This document shows, in pieces, positions 8,386 through 17,120 of a DNA stretch of 64,000 nucleotides. Source of the stretch: Pseudomonas migulae NBRC 103157. Its GTDB lineage: Bacteria > Pseudomonadota > Gammaproteobacteria > Pseudomonadales > Pseudomonadaceae. A program made the translations under genes and the position numbers. The stretch covers positions 142,042-206,041 of the forward strand of contig NZ_BDAG01000004.1 of assembly GCF_002091715.1 (NCBI RefSeq). Direction: 5' to 3'. Position 1 is the first letter of the stretch; every line of letters begins with the position of its first letter. The notes under the pieces were generated by a model. The model worked only from the letters and a program-made list of their open reading frames with translations, had not been told where the DNA came from and made no database searches.

Positions 8386-9459
8386 TCAAGCCCGAGCCGC
8401 ATGCACTTCCTGCGGTTCGACGGTTTCCTTGCGAACAAAGCGGTTGGCCCGGGCAAACGTACCGATATCGTTGAAGCGCACGCCCATCTCGCGCATCACT
8501 TTATGCGCCACCGGTGCCGTCATCTGACGGATGTAAAACGGCTCCTTCACCACAAAGTGATGAATGCCGTGAGTACTGCCGAAGTTGAAGCAGAACGCCT
8601 GCAACGGCCACAGCCACCAAGCGTTCAACACTTGTGTCTGTTGCATGACGTTGCCCGGCTCCACGTCGCCGTAGTAGTGCATGTTGGAGCTGACAAAGTG
8701 CAGGCAGAACGTGCGCAAAACGTTCGGACCGATGATCACCACCGCCGCGATGTCGATCACCTGCATCACTGAGAGCGTGGTCGCCGACCACTCAATCGGT
8801 GTCCCCGACAGATGTGCAATGCCGTTGGCGGCGTGGAAGCCGAGGAACACGTACCACGCGCCCCAATGCACCAGCGCGAGTGGCGCATAGACCTTCAATG
8901 CGCGTTTGATGATGCTGAACTTATGCTCCCAGGTCTTGGCCCGCAGCATGCGGATGAACGCCGACATCACGTTGTCGCCGACCATCAACAGCCGTGCAAA
9001 ACCCCAGGGCTCGCCGTTGGTGATCGCCCGTTCTTCCATATCGGTTTCCGTACCGGAAACCTTGTGGTGGTTGAGGTGCAGATGCCGACGAATCCATGGG
9101 TTGATCGTGCTTGGCCGCGCCAGCCACACCAGGCCCATCATCAGGTTGTGCGGCACCCGCTGTTTACGAAAGTACATGCTATGAATCAGGTCGTGTTCCA
9201 GCTCGTGGGTCAATGAGGCAAAGAACGCGTTGAGCAGCAGACACACCCACCAGGCCATATGCCCGGTGAGGTAGAGCGCTGCAGAGCCGACCATTCCGGC
9301 CAGGGCGAAGGCCAGAATGCCCGCCCCCAGGGCGTCCTGATGGTTGAGAATCGGGTAACGCTTGCGCAGTTCGACCCCTCTGGCCAACACCACTTCGCGA
9401 ATATGCGCAGATCGTTGGGTTGCATTCAGTCGCTGGGGACTTGCAGAAGTACCGTCCAT
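8386..9459 (-). CDS. Membrane fatty acid desaturase / hydroxylase family protein
   Basis: Integral membrane di-iron enzyme of 357 aa (FA_desaturase/AlkB-like fold). Histidine clusters that bind the iron pair are visible: HELEHDLIH (about 86-94), HLHLNHHK (about 127-134), NMHYYG, and HGIHH near residue 300. Hydrophobic spans surround residues 48-80 and the 210-260 region. The lipid substrate is not evident. Divergent from an AraC-type gene 100 bp away, which is its likely regulator. The class is sure, the precise reaction is not. Confidence 0.82.
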   Translation of the reverse strand: MDGTSASPQRLNATQRSAHIREVVLARGVELRKRYPILNHQDALGAGILAFALAGMVGSAALYLTGHMAWWVCLLLNAFFASLTHELEHDLIHSMYFRKQRVPHNLMMGLVWLARPSTINPWIRRHLHLNHHKVSGTETDMEERAITNGEPWGFARLLMVGDNVMSAFIRMLRAKTWEHKFSIIKRALKVYAPLALVHWGAWYVFLGFHAANGIAHLSGTPIEWSATTLSVMQVIDIAAVVIIGPNVLRTFCLHFVSSNMHYYGDVEPGNVMQQTQVLNAWWLWPLQAFCFNFGSTHGIHHFVVKEPFYIRQMTAPVAHKVMREMGVRFNDIGTFARANRFVRKETVEPQEVHAARA

Positions 9460-9559
9460 GCTTCCATCCTCTGGTTATTGATGTTCGCATCCTGCCTTGT
9501 GAACCCTCACAACGCGGTAGCCGTGGACGCCAACCTGTTGACCGGAAGCGCCAATCAGC

Positions 9560-10564
9560 ATGACTGAACCGACCTCCCTCGCCAGCTGGACCCGCGCCCT
9601 GCGCAAGCAACTCGATGCGCTGGGCCTCGACAGCACCGCCCTGTGTCACCAGGCGGGGCTCGACCCGCAATTGATGGACGACCCGAACGCCCGTTACCCG
9701 TTGTCCGGCACCACGCGCCTGTGGGAAATCGCCGTGCAGGTCAGTGGCGATCCGGCGATCGGCTTGCGCGTCTCGCGGTTCGTCAGCCCGACCACGTTTC
9801 ATGCGCTCGGTTATGCCCTGGTGGCCAGTGGCAGTTTGCGGGAAGTGTTCGAGCGCATCGTGCGGTATCACCAGGTGGTCAGCGATGCCCTGGAGCTTGA
9901 GTTAATCCGCACCGAAGACCGCTACCGCTTCCGCCTGAAAATCCCGTCAGGCAATCCGGCGCCGGCATTCGAAGCCATCGACGCCTTCGCTGCCATTTAC
10001 GTGCGCACCTGCCGCAATCGCCTCGGCCGAGACTATGCGCCGCTAGCGGTGTACTTGCGCCGCCCGGAGCCGGCCGACGCGCATCAATGGCACAAAGTCT
10101 TCCGCGCCCCGGTGTACTTTTCGGCCGACGAGGACCGACTGGAATTTTCTCTGGTGGATTTCGACAGTCACCTGGACGACGCCAATCCAGAACTGGCGGA
10201 ACACAACGAAACCGTGCTCAAACGCACGCTGGCGCAACTCAAGCCCCTGACCTGGGAGCGCAAGGTTCGCGACGCCATCGAAGAGCAATTGCCCGAAGGC
10301 GAGCCCAGCGCCGAGCACATCGCCCAAGCCCTGCACCTGAGTTTGCGCAGCCTGCAACGGCATCTGGCGGATGAGGGTTGCCGGTTCGATACGCTGCTCA
10401 ATGAAAGCCGCGAAAACCTGGCACTGCTGCACCTGCGCGACCCGCAATGCTCGTTGAGCGAGATCAGTTATCTGTTGGGGTTTGCCGATACGAGCAGCTT
10501 CAGCCGAGCGTTCAAGCGCTGGACGGGGATGACGCCGGGGCAGTTTCGGGATGGGTTGCGCTGA
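9560..10564 (+). CDS. AraC family transcriptional regulator (OruR/ArgR-like domain layout)
   Basis: Transcription factor of 334 aa. The N-terminal effector domain is of the Arabinose_bd type (about 20-210: LGYALVASGSLREVFERIVRYHQ). The C-terminal pair of helix-turn-helix motifs is SAEHIAQALHLSLRSLQRHL and SLSEISYLLGFADTSSFSRAFKRWTGMTP, the classic AraC signature. Divergent orientation from the desaturase gene suggests local control of it. Confidence 0.88.
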   Translation: MTEPTSLASWTRALRKQLDALGLDSTALCHQAGLDPQLMDDPNARYPLSGTTRLWEIAVQVSGDPAIGLRVSRFVSPTTFHALGYALVASGSLREVFERIVRYHQVVSDALELELIRTEDRYRFRLKIPSGNPAPAFEAIDAFAAIYVRTCRNRLGRDYAPLAVYLRRPEPADAHQWHKVFRAPVYFSADEDRLEFSLVDFDSHLDDANPELAEHNETVLKRTLAQLKPLTWERKVRDAIEEQLPEGEPSAEHIAQALHLSLRSLQRHLADEGCRFDTLLNESRENLALLHLRDPQCSLSEISYLLGFADTSSFSRAFKRWTGMTPGQFRDGLR

Positions 10565-10597
10565 CAGGTCCGGAAGGTGGGTTGCCTGGGCCGGCCT

Positions 10598-10689
10598 CTT
10601 CGCGGGCAAGCCCGCTCCCACAGGGATCCAGGGTGTGCAAATGATTCTGTGTACGACGCTGAACCTGTGGGAGCGGGCTTGCTCGCGAT
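10598..10689. repeat. REP-type inverted repeat, GAGCGGGCTTGCTCGCGA family
   Basis: Arms GCGGGCAAGCCCGCTCCCAC and GTGGGAGCGGGCTTGCTCGC around about 50 bp, between the convergent AraC and receiver genes. Confidence 0.85.
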
Positions 10690-10716
10690 GGCGATTGCCC
10701 AGGCACCGCAAAAGCT

Positions 10717-11082
10717 TCAGCGCCCCCGATCCCGCCGCAGCAACTTGCGCACCCGCGCCACCAACTCGCTCACGGCAAACGGCTTGAGCAGATAATCATC
10801 CTCATGCAACTCCAACCCGCGCAAGCGATCCTCGATGCCATCCTTGGTGGTGAGGAACAGCACCGGCGTCTCACCAAGCTTGCGGATCTGTTGCAGCAAC
10901 TGCCAGCCGTTCAACCCCGGCAGCATGACGTCAAGAATGATCAGTTCGTATTCGCCGGTCTCGATGAAGCGGCGGCCGTCCATGCCATTGAGCGCAACAT
11001 CCACCGAGTAACTCGCCTCGCTCAGGCCTTTGGCCAGGAGTTTGGCGGTCTTCGGTTCGTCTTCCACTAACAGCACACGCAT
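10717..11082 (-). CDS. Receiver-only response regulator (OmpR-type receiver, output domain missing)
   Basis: A 121-aa CheY-like receiver. MRVLLVEDEPKTA gives the acidic pocket, LIILDVMLPG the phospho-acceptor Asp, FLTTKD the conserved Thr, and LLKPF the Lys. It most resembles the receiver of CopR/IrlR-type OmpR regulators, but the frame stops right after the receiver (KLLRRDRGR) where the winged-helix domain should begin. A REP element follows 27 bp on. The ATG at 11082 is chosen for its GAGG. No kinase gene is next to it. Truncation product or genuine single-domain regulator. Confidence 0.75.
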   Translation of the reverse strand: MRVLLVEDEPKTAKLLAKGLSEASYSVDVALNGMDGRRFIETGEYELIILDVMLPGLNGWQLLQQIRKLGETPVLFLTTKDGIEDRLRGLELHEDDYLLKPFAVSELVARVRKLLRRDRGR

Positions 11083-11152
11083 GGCACACCTCAATTGTCG
11101 TCGTCACAGGCTAGGCGCCTTCGCAGACAAAGCCCACCTATAACGCTTTGTT

Positions 11153-11839
11153 TCAAAAAATCGCCAACGCCCGCAACCGCTCGGCATCCAGAATTTCGAT
11201 CTCGCCGTACTTCAGATTCACAATCCCCTGCCCCTGCAAATCCTTGAGAAGCTGATTGGTGGTCTGGCGTGACAGCGACAACATTGAAGCCAGTTGTTCC
11301 TGCGGCAGCTGCAATACCCGTCGCGGCGGGTCGATTTCGCCGTAACCCTTGGCGATCATCAGCAAGCGATGCGCCAAACGTGCCGGCGCCGGCATCAGGC
11401 TCAGCTGTTCGAGGCTGATGAAGGTCAGGCGCAGTTTCTGGCTCATCAGCAATGCCAGTTGCCGCCAGTACACCGGTTGCTCATCCAGCATGGCCAACAG
11501 CGCCGCTTGCGGGATGTGCAACAGAATGCACTGACCCAGACCGAACGCATCGTGGGTACGCGGCTGACCGTCGAACAGGCAGATTTCACCGAACCAGTGC
11601 GGCGATTCCACCAGGCTCAACAGCGCCTCCTTGCCTTGCTCGCTCACCGCGCCAATGCGCACCGCACCTTCGATCACGGCGTACAGCCCACACGGCGGAT
11701 CGCCGCGCTTGAACAGCCGCTGCCCCGATGACAGGCGCCGCACCTTGGCCGCGGCCAGCAGACTATTCTGTAAGGGAGCAGGTAAATGGCTGAACCATTG
11801 CCCCGTCATCAGACGCGAACGCCAAACCTGCATGTCCAT
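11153..11839 (-). CDS. Crp/Fnr family transcriptional regulator
   Basis: A 228-aa regulator. Cyclic-nucleotide-binding-type beta roll at about 15-130 (LFKRGDPPCGLYAVIEGAVRIG, SPHWFGEICLFDGQPRTHDA) and a C-terminal HTH_Crp (EQLASMLSLSRQTTNQLLKDLQGQGIV). No Fnr-type Cys cluster at the N-terminus, so not an oxygen-sensing Fnr. Start at 11839 is supported by AGGAG six bases upstream; longer frames lack a binding site. Divergent from the DUF962 gene (84 bp between starts). Confidence 0.87.
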   Translation of the reverse strand: MDMQVWRSRLMTGQWFSHLPAPLQNSLLAAAKVRRLSSGQRLFKRGDPPCGLYAVIEGAVRIGAVSEQGKEALLSLVESPHWFGEICLFDGQPRTHDAFGLGQCILLHIPQAALLAMLDEQPVYWRQLALLMSQKLRLTFISLEQLSLMPAPARLAHRLLMIAKGYGEIDPPRRVLQLPQEQLASMLSLSRQTTNQLLKDLQGQGIVNLKYGEIEILDAERLRALAIF

Positions 11840-11923
11840 CAAAACTCCTGGAGATTGTCGCCTGGCTGACAGAGCGAGAGGTGAACCCGGGGCATGATCA
11901 ATCACCCTACAGGAGGAATAACA

Positions 11924-12442
11924 ATGAAAAGCCTCGTTGACCATCTCAGTCAATACGCCGCTTACCACCGTGATCCGCGCAATATCGCCAGCCACTTTAT
12001 CGGTATTCCGCTGATTGTGGTCGCTGTCGCGGTATTGCTGTCGCGGCCGCAATGGGCCGCAGGCTGGCTTTCACCGGCGGTGCTGGTCTCGCTCGCATCG
12101 GCCTGGTTCTACCTGCGCCTGGAACTGCGTTTAGGCGTGCTGATGACGGTGCTGCTCGGTCTGTGCGTTTGGGCGGGTCATGTGCTGGCACAGCAAAGCA
12201 CGCTGGTGTGGCTGGCGAGTGGCATCGGGATGTTTGTGATCGGCTGGGCGATTCAGTTTGTCGGGCATCATTACGAAGGACGCAAACCGGCGTTTGTCGA
12301 TGATGTGACGGGACTGATTGTCGGGCCGTTGTTTGTGGTGGTGGAGCTGGCGTTTTTGCTGGGGATGCGGCGGGATCTGAAAGAGCAGATCGAGGCGCGG
12401 GTGGGCGGGGTGCGTCTGCGTCAGAAAAACGCTGCGGCGTAG
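11924..12442 (+). CDS. DUF962 / Mpo1-like membrane protein
   Basis: A 172-aa protein with four hydrophobic stretches. The family signature HRDPRNIASHFIGIPLIVVA opens the protein and FVGHHYEGRKPAF lies in the second half; their histidines are the proposed Fe(II) ligands in yeast Mpo1, a 2-hydroxy fatty acid dioxygenase. Strong AGGAGG ribosome site before the ATG. Bacterial members are mostly uncharacterised, so the enzymatic role is by homology only. Confidence 0.85.
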   Translation: MKSLVDHLSQYAAYHRDPRNIASHFIGIPLIVVAVAVLLSRPQWAAGWLSPAVLVSLASAWFYLRLELRLGVLMTVLLGLCVWAGHVLAQQSTLVWLASGIGMFVIGWAIQFVGHHYEGRKPAFVDDVTGLIVGPLFVVVELAFLLGMRRDLKEQIEARVGGVRLRQKNAAA

Positions 12443-12448
12443 GACGCC

Positions 12449-12594
12449 ATCGCGGGCAAGCCCGCTCCCACAGGGGATTTGCAAACGACTCAACTCAATG
12501 TAGGAGCTGGCTTGCTAGCGATCAACGATAACGCGGTGTGTCAGACACACCGCAATCGTCGGATCGCCGCCCGCAGCAAGCCGGTTCCTGCAAG
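12449..12594. repeat. Cluster of REP-type repeat arms, two families
   Basis: A single GCGGGCAAGCCCGCTCCCAC arm, then a degenerate pair (GTAGGAGCTGGCTTGCTAGC ... GCAAGCCGGTTCCTGCAAG), between the convergent DUF962 and cysA genes. Confidence 0.75.
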
Positions 12595-12595
12595 G

Positions 12596-13585
12596 TTAAA
12601 TGTTGGCGACTTTCTGCCAGACCTTCGGTTTGAAGAACAAGGTTTCGCCCTTCGCCAACCCGATCAGGCTGTCGTGATCCTTCACCACTTCAGCTTCGAT
12701 CAGCTCGCTCTGGCCTTCGACCTTCAACGTCACCCGGGTCGTGGCGCCCAGCGGCCGGATATCGCGCACCTCGGCCGCGTGGTGGTCGTCCAGTTCATGC
12801 CGCGACAGCGACACTTCGTGCGGACGGAACAGCACGTGGTTGTCCTCCCCCAGATGCAGACGGTTCGAATCACCGAGGAAGTGATAAACGAAATCGCTGG
12901 CCGGGTTTTCGTAGACGTCGCCCGGTGAACCGATCTGCTCGATCACGCCCTTGTTCATCACCACGATGCGATCGGCGACTTCCATCGCTTCTTCCTGGTC
13001 ATGGGTCACGAACACCGAGGTCAGGTTGATATCTTCGTGCAACCGCGCCAGCCAGCGACGCAGTTCTTTACGAACCTTGGCGTCGAGTGCGCCGAAAGGT
13101 TCGTCGAGCAGCAGGACTTTCGGCTCCACCGCCAACGCACGGGCCAACGCGATACGCTGACGCTGGCCGCCCGAGAGTTGTTCCGGGTAGCGATCCGACA
13201 GCCAGTCCAGTTGCACCATGTTCAGCAACTCATGGACTTTCACCGCGATCTGGCTTTCGCTCGGGCGCTGGTTTTTCGGTTTCATGCGCAGGCCGAACGC
13301 GACGTTGTCGTACACCGTCATGTGGCGGAACAACGCATAGTGCTGGAATACGAAGCCGACGTTGCGATCACGCACGTCATGGCCGGAAACGTCTTCACCG
13401 TGGAACACGATGCTGCCTTGATCCGGGGTTTCCAGGCCGGCGATGATCCGCAGCAGCGTGGTCTTGCCGCAACCCGACGGGCCGAGCAGCGCCACGAGTT
13501 CGCCGCTCTGAATGTCCAGGCTGATGTCATTGAGCGCCTTGAACGCATTGAAATTCTTGCTGACGTTACGCACTTCGATCGACAT
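12596..13585 (-). CDS. cysA: Sulfate/thiosulfate ABC transporter ATP-binding protein CysA
   Basis: ATPase of the sulfate importer, 329 aa. Walker A GPSGCGKT (about 35), Q-loop VFQHYALF, signature LSGGQRQR, Walker [14 protein letters not shown]-loop VTHDQ, then the C-terminal TOBE-like regulatory domain (about 240-329). Last gene of oscA-sbp-cysT-cysW-cysA; 3 bp separate it from cysW. The order equals PA0280-PA0284 of P. aeruginosa. Expected to be induced in sulfate limitation through CysB. Confidence 0.95.
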   Translation of the reverse strand: MSIEVRNVSKNFNAFKALNDISLDIQSGELVALLGPSGCGKTTLLRIIAGLETPDQGSIVFHGEDVSGHDVRDRNVGFVFQHYALFRHMTVYDNVAFGLRMKPKNQRPSESQIAVKVHELLNMVQLDWLSDRYPEQLSGGQRQRIALARALAVEPKVLLLDEPFGALDAKVRKELRRWLARLHEDINLTSVFVTHDQEEAMEVADRIVVMNKGVIEQIGSPGDVYENPASDFVYHFLGDSNRLHLGEDNHVLFRPHEVSLSRHELDDHHAAEVRDIRPLGATTRVTLKVEGQSELIEAEVVKDHDSLIGLAKGETLFFKPKVWQKVANI

Positions 13586-13588
13586 GAA

Positions 13589-14461
13589 TTATTCCTCCGC
13601 GGCGCTGGCGCGCAGGCGGTTAATACGATTTTCGCTCCACTGCTTGAGCAGCAGGATGAAGAGCGCCAGGATCAGCAACAGGCTCGCCACGGCGAACGCG
13701 GCCACGTGGTTGTATTCGTTGTAGAGGATCTCGACGTGCAGCGGCAAGGTGTTGGTCACCCCGCGAATGTGCCCGGACACCACCGACACCGCACCGAACT
13801 CACCCATCGCCCGCGCCGTGCACAGCACCACACCGTAGATCAGGCCCCATTTGATATTGGGAACGGTGACGTGCCAGAACATCTGCCAGCCATTGGCGCC
13901 GAGCAGACGCGCGGCCTCTTCCTCCTGAGTGCCTTGTTCCTGCATCAAGGGGATCAGCTCGCGCGCCACGAATGGCACGGTGACGAAAATCGTCGCCAGC
14001 ACGATGCCTGGCAAAGCGAACACGATCTGAATGTCGTGATCCTGCAACCACGGACCGAACAGGCCCTGCGCACCGAACATCAGCACGTAGACCAGACCGG
14101 CGATCACCGGCGACACCGAGAACGGCAAGTCGATCAGGGTCACCAGCATGCTCTTGCCGCGGAACGAGTACTTGCTCACGCACCACGCGGCGCTGACACC
14201 GAACACCAGGTTCAGCGGCACCGAAATCAACACGGCGATCACCGTCAGTTTCAGCGCGGACAGGGCATCCGGTTCAAAGATCGCGGCGAAGAACGCACCG
14301 AGGCCCAGCTTCAGCCCCTGAGACACCACGATAAACAGCGGCAACAACAGAAACAGCGCAAAAATCAGCCAGCCGAGGCCGATCAGGATTCGCCGCGACG
14401 TGGCACTGCCACGGCGGGCGGCGTTGGCCGAAGAGGCGGCCGCAATAGACGATTGGGACAT
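13589..14461 (-). CDS. cysW: Sulfate ABC transporter permease CysW
   Basis: Inner-membrane permease of 290 aa with six predicted helices and the BPD_transp_1 EAA loop ([24 protein letters not shown]) that docks on CysA. N-terminal 30 residues are Ser/Ala-rich and cytoplasmic. Pairs with CysT. Conserved [13 protein letters not shown] near the C-terminus is typical of CysW. Confidence 0.95.
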   Translation of the reverse strand: MSQSSIAAASSANAARRGSATSRRILIGLGWLIFALFLLLPLFIVVSQGLKLGLGAFFAAIFEPDALSALKLTVIAVLISVPLNLVFGVSAAWCVSKYSFRGKSMLVTLIDLPFSVSPVIAGLVYVLMFGAQGLFGPWLQDHDIQIVFALPGIVLATIFVTVPFVARELIPLMQEQGTQEEEAARLLGANGWQMFWHVTVPNIKWGLIYGVVLCTARAMGEFGAVSVVSGHIRGVTNTLPLHVEILYNEYNHVAAFAVASLLLILALFILLLKQWSENRINRLRASAAEE

Positions 14462-14474
14462 GGTTCGCGCCTCC

Positions 14475-15293
14475 TTATGGGGTTTCGATGCGGCGTTGCA
14501 GCAAGTTGATCAGCAGCAACAGGACGAAGGAAACCACCAGCATCAGTACACCAATGGAGGTAGCGCCGGTGTAATCGTACTGGTCGAGCTTGACCATGAT
14601 CAGCAGCGGCAGGATCTCGGTTTTCATCGGCATGTTGCCGGCGATGAAAATCACCGAGCCGTACTCGCCGACCCCGCGGGCAAAGGCCAACGCGAAACCA
14701 GTCAACCAGGCGGGCAGCAGTGCGGGCACCAGGATATGGCGGAAAACCTGCAACGGTTTTGCACCGAGACACGCCGCTGCCTCTTCCACTTCACGGGGGA
14801 TATCGGCCAATACTGGCTGTACCGTACGCACTACGAATGGAAGCGTTACAAAAGTCAGCGCCAGCGTGATGCCGAGGGGGGTATAGGCGATCTTGAAGCC
14901 AAGGTCCGCCGCGAACTGACCCACCAGCCCGGTCGGGGTGTACAACGCGGTCAGCGCGATACCGGCCACGGCCGTGGGCAATGCGAAGGGCAGATCGATC
15001 ATCGCATCGATGATCTTGCGACCCGGGAAGGTGTAGCGCACCAGCACCCAGGCCAGTAGCGTGCCGATGATGCCGTTGATGATCGCGGCATAGAGCGCGG
15101 TGCCGAAGCTCAGCTTCAACGCCGCCAGTACTCGGGGCGCCGAGATGATCGCCCAGAACTGATCCCAGGTGAGTTGGGCGGCATGCACGAACATCGCCGC
15201 CAGTGGAATGAGCACAATCAGGCTGAGGTACACCAAGGTGTAGCCCAGCGTCAGCCCGAAGCCGGGTATGACGGGGGAGATACGACGCGACAT
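14475..15293 (-). CDS. cysT: Sulfate ABC transporter permease CysT (CysU)
   Basis: Second permease, 272 aa, six helices, EAA loop ([27 protein letters not shown]). The start at [11 protein letters not shown] is preferred over the longer frame (15317) because AAGGA lies just upstream. Conserved [19 protein letters not shown]. Thirteen bases separate it from cysW. Confidence 0.94.
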   Translation of the reverse strand: MSRRISPVIPGFGLTLGYTLVYLSLIVLIPLAAMFVHAAQLTWDQFWAIISAPRVLAALKLSFGTALYAAIINGIIGTLLAWVLVRYTFPGRKIIDAMIDLPFALPTAVAGIALTALYTPTGLVGQFAADLGFKIAYTPLGITLALTFVTLPFVVRTVQPVLADIPREVEEAAACLGAKPLQVFRHILVPALLPAWLTGFALAFARGVGEYGSVIFIAGNMPMKTEILPLLIMVKLDQYDYTGATSIGVLMLVVSFVLLLLINLLQRRIETP

Positions 15294-15333
15294 AAAAGTC
15301 CTTGGTTGAAAAATCAATCAGCTAAACGCGCCA

Positions 15334-15425
15334 AAGTGGGAGTGGGCTTGCTCGCGAAGAGGCTGGCACATTCAACATATTCGTTGACTGAACCACCGCC
15401 TTCGCGAGCAAGCCCGCTCCCACAT
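15334..15425. repeat. REP-type inverted repeat between sbp and cysT
   Basis: Arms GGGCTTGCTCGCGAAG and CTTCGCGAGCAAGCCCGCTC. Its intra-operon position suggests a hairpin that could stabilise the abundant sbp message relative to cysTWA. Confidence 0.85.
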
Positions 15426-15469
15426 GTTATGCGCCCAAGCTTAAGGCTCGTGGTGTGGCTAATGGCAGA

Positions 15470-16483
15470 TTACTGCGCCTGGTAAATCTGGTCGAATACA
15501 CCACCATCATTAAAGAATTTCGGCTGCGCGGATTTCCAGCCGCCGAAGTCCTTGTCGATGGTCACCAGCTCCAGTTTCGGGAACTGCTGGGCGTACTTCG
15601 CAGCGACATCCTTGTCACGTGGACGATAGAAGTTTTTCGCCGCGATTTCCTGGCCGGCCGGGCTGTACAGGTGCTTGAGGTACGCTTCGGCGATTTGCTC
15701 GTTGCCTTTCTTCTCGGCGTTTTTGTCGACGACGGCCACTGGCGGCTCAGCGAGGATCGACAGCGAAGGCACGACGATTTCGAACTTGTCGGCGCCGCCG
15801 TCTTCTTTCAGGGCCAGGAAGGCTTCGTTTTCCCAGGCCAGCAACACATCACCCTGACCGTTGTTGACGAAGGTGATGGTCGAACCGCGCGCACCGGTGT
15901 CCAGCACTGGCACGTGTTTGAACAGGGTTTGTACGTATTCTTTGGCCTTGGCTTCGTCGCCGCCGTTGGCTTTCAGGCCGTAGGCCCAGGCCGCGAGGAA
16001 GTTCCAGCGAGCACCGCCGGAGGTTTTCGGGTTCGGGGTGATGACCGACACATCGTTCTTGATCAGGTCGCCCCAGTCCTTGATACCTTTAGGGTTGCCT
16101 TTACGCACCAGGAACACGATGGTCGAAGTGTACGGCGTGCTCGCTTCCGGCAGACGCTTCTGCCAGTCCGCCGGCAGGGTCTTGCCGAGTTTGGCGATTT
16201 CATCGATGTCACCAGCCAGGGCCAGGGTGACCACGTCGGCGCGCAGACCATCGATTACCGCACGGCCCTGTTTGCCCGAACCACCGTGGGATTGCTGGAT
16301 CTTCACGGTGTCGCCAGCGTGATCTTTCTGCCAGAACTTCACGAACTCAGCGTTGTAATCCTGATACAGCTCGCGAGTCGGGTCGTACGACACATTGAGC
16401 AGCTCGTAATCCTTGGCAACCGCGGAACCCGCAAAAAGGGCACTGGCCAGGGCGGCCAAAGCGAAATGACGAATCGACGACAT
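15470..16483 (-). CDS. sbp: Periplasmic sulfate-binding protein
   Basis: A 337-aa binding protein with a cleavable signal ([14 protein letters not shown]). Family signatures: [42 protein letters not shown]. Sulfate is held by main-chain amides and a Ser in this fold. Immediately follows oscA and precedes cysT, with a REP in between. Named sbp rather than cysP because oscA-sbp-cysTWA is the Pseudomonas arrangement. Confidence 0.94.
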   Translation of the reverse strand: MSSIRHFALAALASALFAGSAVAKDYELLNVSYDPTRELYQDYNAEFVKFWQKDHAGDTVKIQQSHGGSGKQGRAVIDGLRADVVTLALAGDIDEIAKLGKTLPADWQKRLPEASTPYTSTIVFLVRKGNPKGIKDWGDLIKNDVSVITPNPKTSGGARWNFLAAWAYGLKANGGDEAKAKEYVQTLFKHVPVLDTGARGSTITFVNNGQGDVLLAWENEAFLALKEDGGADKFEIVVPSLSILAEPPVAVVDKNAEKKGNEQIAEAYLKHLYSPAGQEIAAKNFYRPRDKDVAAKYAQQFPKLELVTIDKDFGGWKSAQPKFFNDGGVFDQIYQAQ

Positions 16484-16548
16484 GGTGAAAGCTCCTGAAA
16501 TTCTGGGCGTGTTGGCTTTTTTTATGATCTGGAATCGGGTTACCTGCT

Positions 16549-16618
16549 CAAAGATCGCAGCCTTCGGCAGCGCCTACACAAATCCCCTGTAGGAGCTGCC
16601 GCAGGCTGCGATCTTTTG
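16549..16618. repeat. REP-type inverted repeat between oscA and sbp
   Basis: Arms AAGATCGCAGCCTTCGGCAG and CTGCCGCAGGCTGCGATCTT, 20-bp centre. Confidence 0.85.
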
Positions 16619-16627
16619 ATCTTTGGC

Positions 16628-16810
16628 TCAGCTCGGTTTGTTGCTTGGGTTCTGCAAACGGAATTTTTCTTTGCGTTCGATCTGGACCACCTGAGCGTTG
16701 TGCACGGTGATTTCCACGGCGCCGAACCGCAGATCGCGCAGGGCGCTCTGGATCTCACGCAAGATGGTGGCTTCGTCTTGACCGTCAACGCTACGTAGGG
16801 ATGCGCTCAT
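16628..16810 (-). CDS. oscA: OscA, DUF2292 (YezD-like) small protein of sulfur starvation
   Basis: A 60-aa protein, MSASLRSVDGQDEATILREI..., with the DUF2292 core (LRDLRFGAVEITVHNAQVVQIERKEKFRL). In P. corrugata, oscA lies upstream of sbp, is co-transcribed with it, and is needed for the sulfur-starvation response under chromate stress. Position and length match. Start chosen at 16810 for AAGGAG. Biochemical role unknown. Confidence 0.88.
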   Translation of the reverse strand: MSASLRSVDGQDEATILREIQSALRDLRFGAVEITVHNAQVVQIERKEKFRLQNPSNKPS

Positions 16811-16894
16811 GGTGCTGCTCCTTCGACTGAGAGGTTGCCTGGCAGTATCCGGCACTGCTTGCGGCGTGAGGCCAATAGTAGATAGGTGCGGATA

Positions 16895-16917
16895 TTCTTA
16901 AAAAGACTATTTAAGAA
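16895..16917 (-). promoter_or_regulatory. Inverted repeat upstream of oscA, candidate sulfur-regulated promoter/operator
   Basis: TTCTTAAA and TTTAAGAA separated by 7 bp, in an A+T-rich tract about 90 bp before the oscA ATG. CysB is the expected regulator of this operon; its sites are loosely conserved, so the assignment is an inference. Confidence 0.4.
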
Positions 16918-16987
16918 TGTTTATATAACCAAAATAAAATGCTTGCCGGGACGAGGGTTTACGCGCAACCAGGGACGCGCGCCCCCT

Positions 16988-17072
16988 TGTAGGAGCCGGC
17001 TTGCTGGCGATGAGGGCATCCCGTCATGTGGGGAGTTTGAGGGCGCCTTCGCCAGCAAGCCGGCTCCTACAG
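16988..17072. repeat. REP-type inverted repeat, GTAGGAGCCGGCTTGCTGGC family
   Basis: Near-perfect arms flanking about 40 bp, between oscA and the GGDEF-EAL gene. Confidence 0.87.
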
Positions 17073-17120
17073 ATCCGTGTACAACGCGACAAACAGGCAC
17101 GCTGCACACAATGGAAGGGG

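Noticed and set aside
13001..14509. Long plus-strand frame of 502 codons opposite cysA/cysW
   Set aside because: Antisense shadow of two clearly conserved transporter genes; composition is Gln/His/Arg-rich nonsense.
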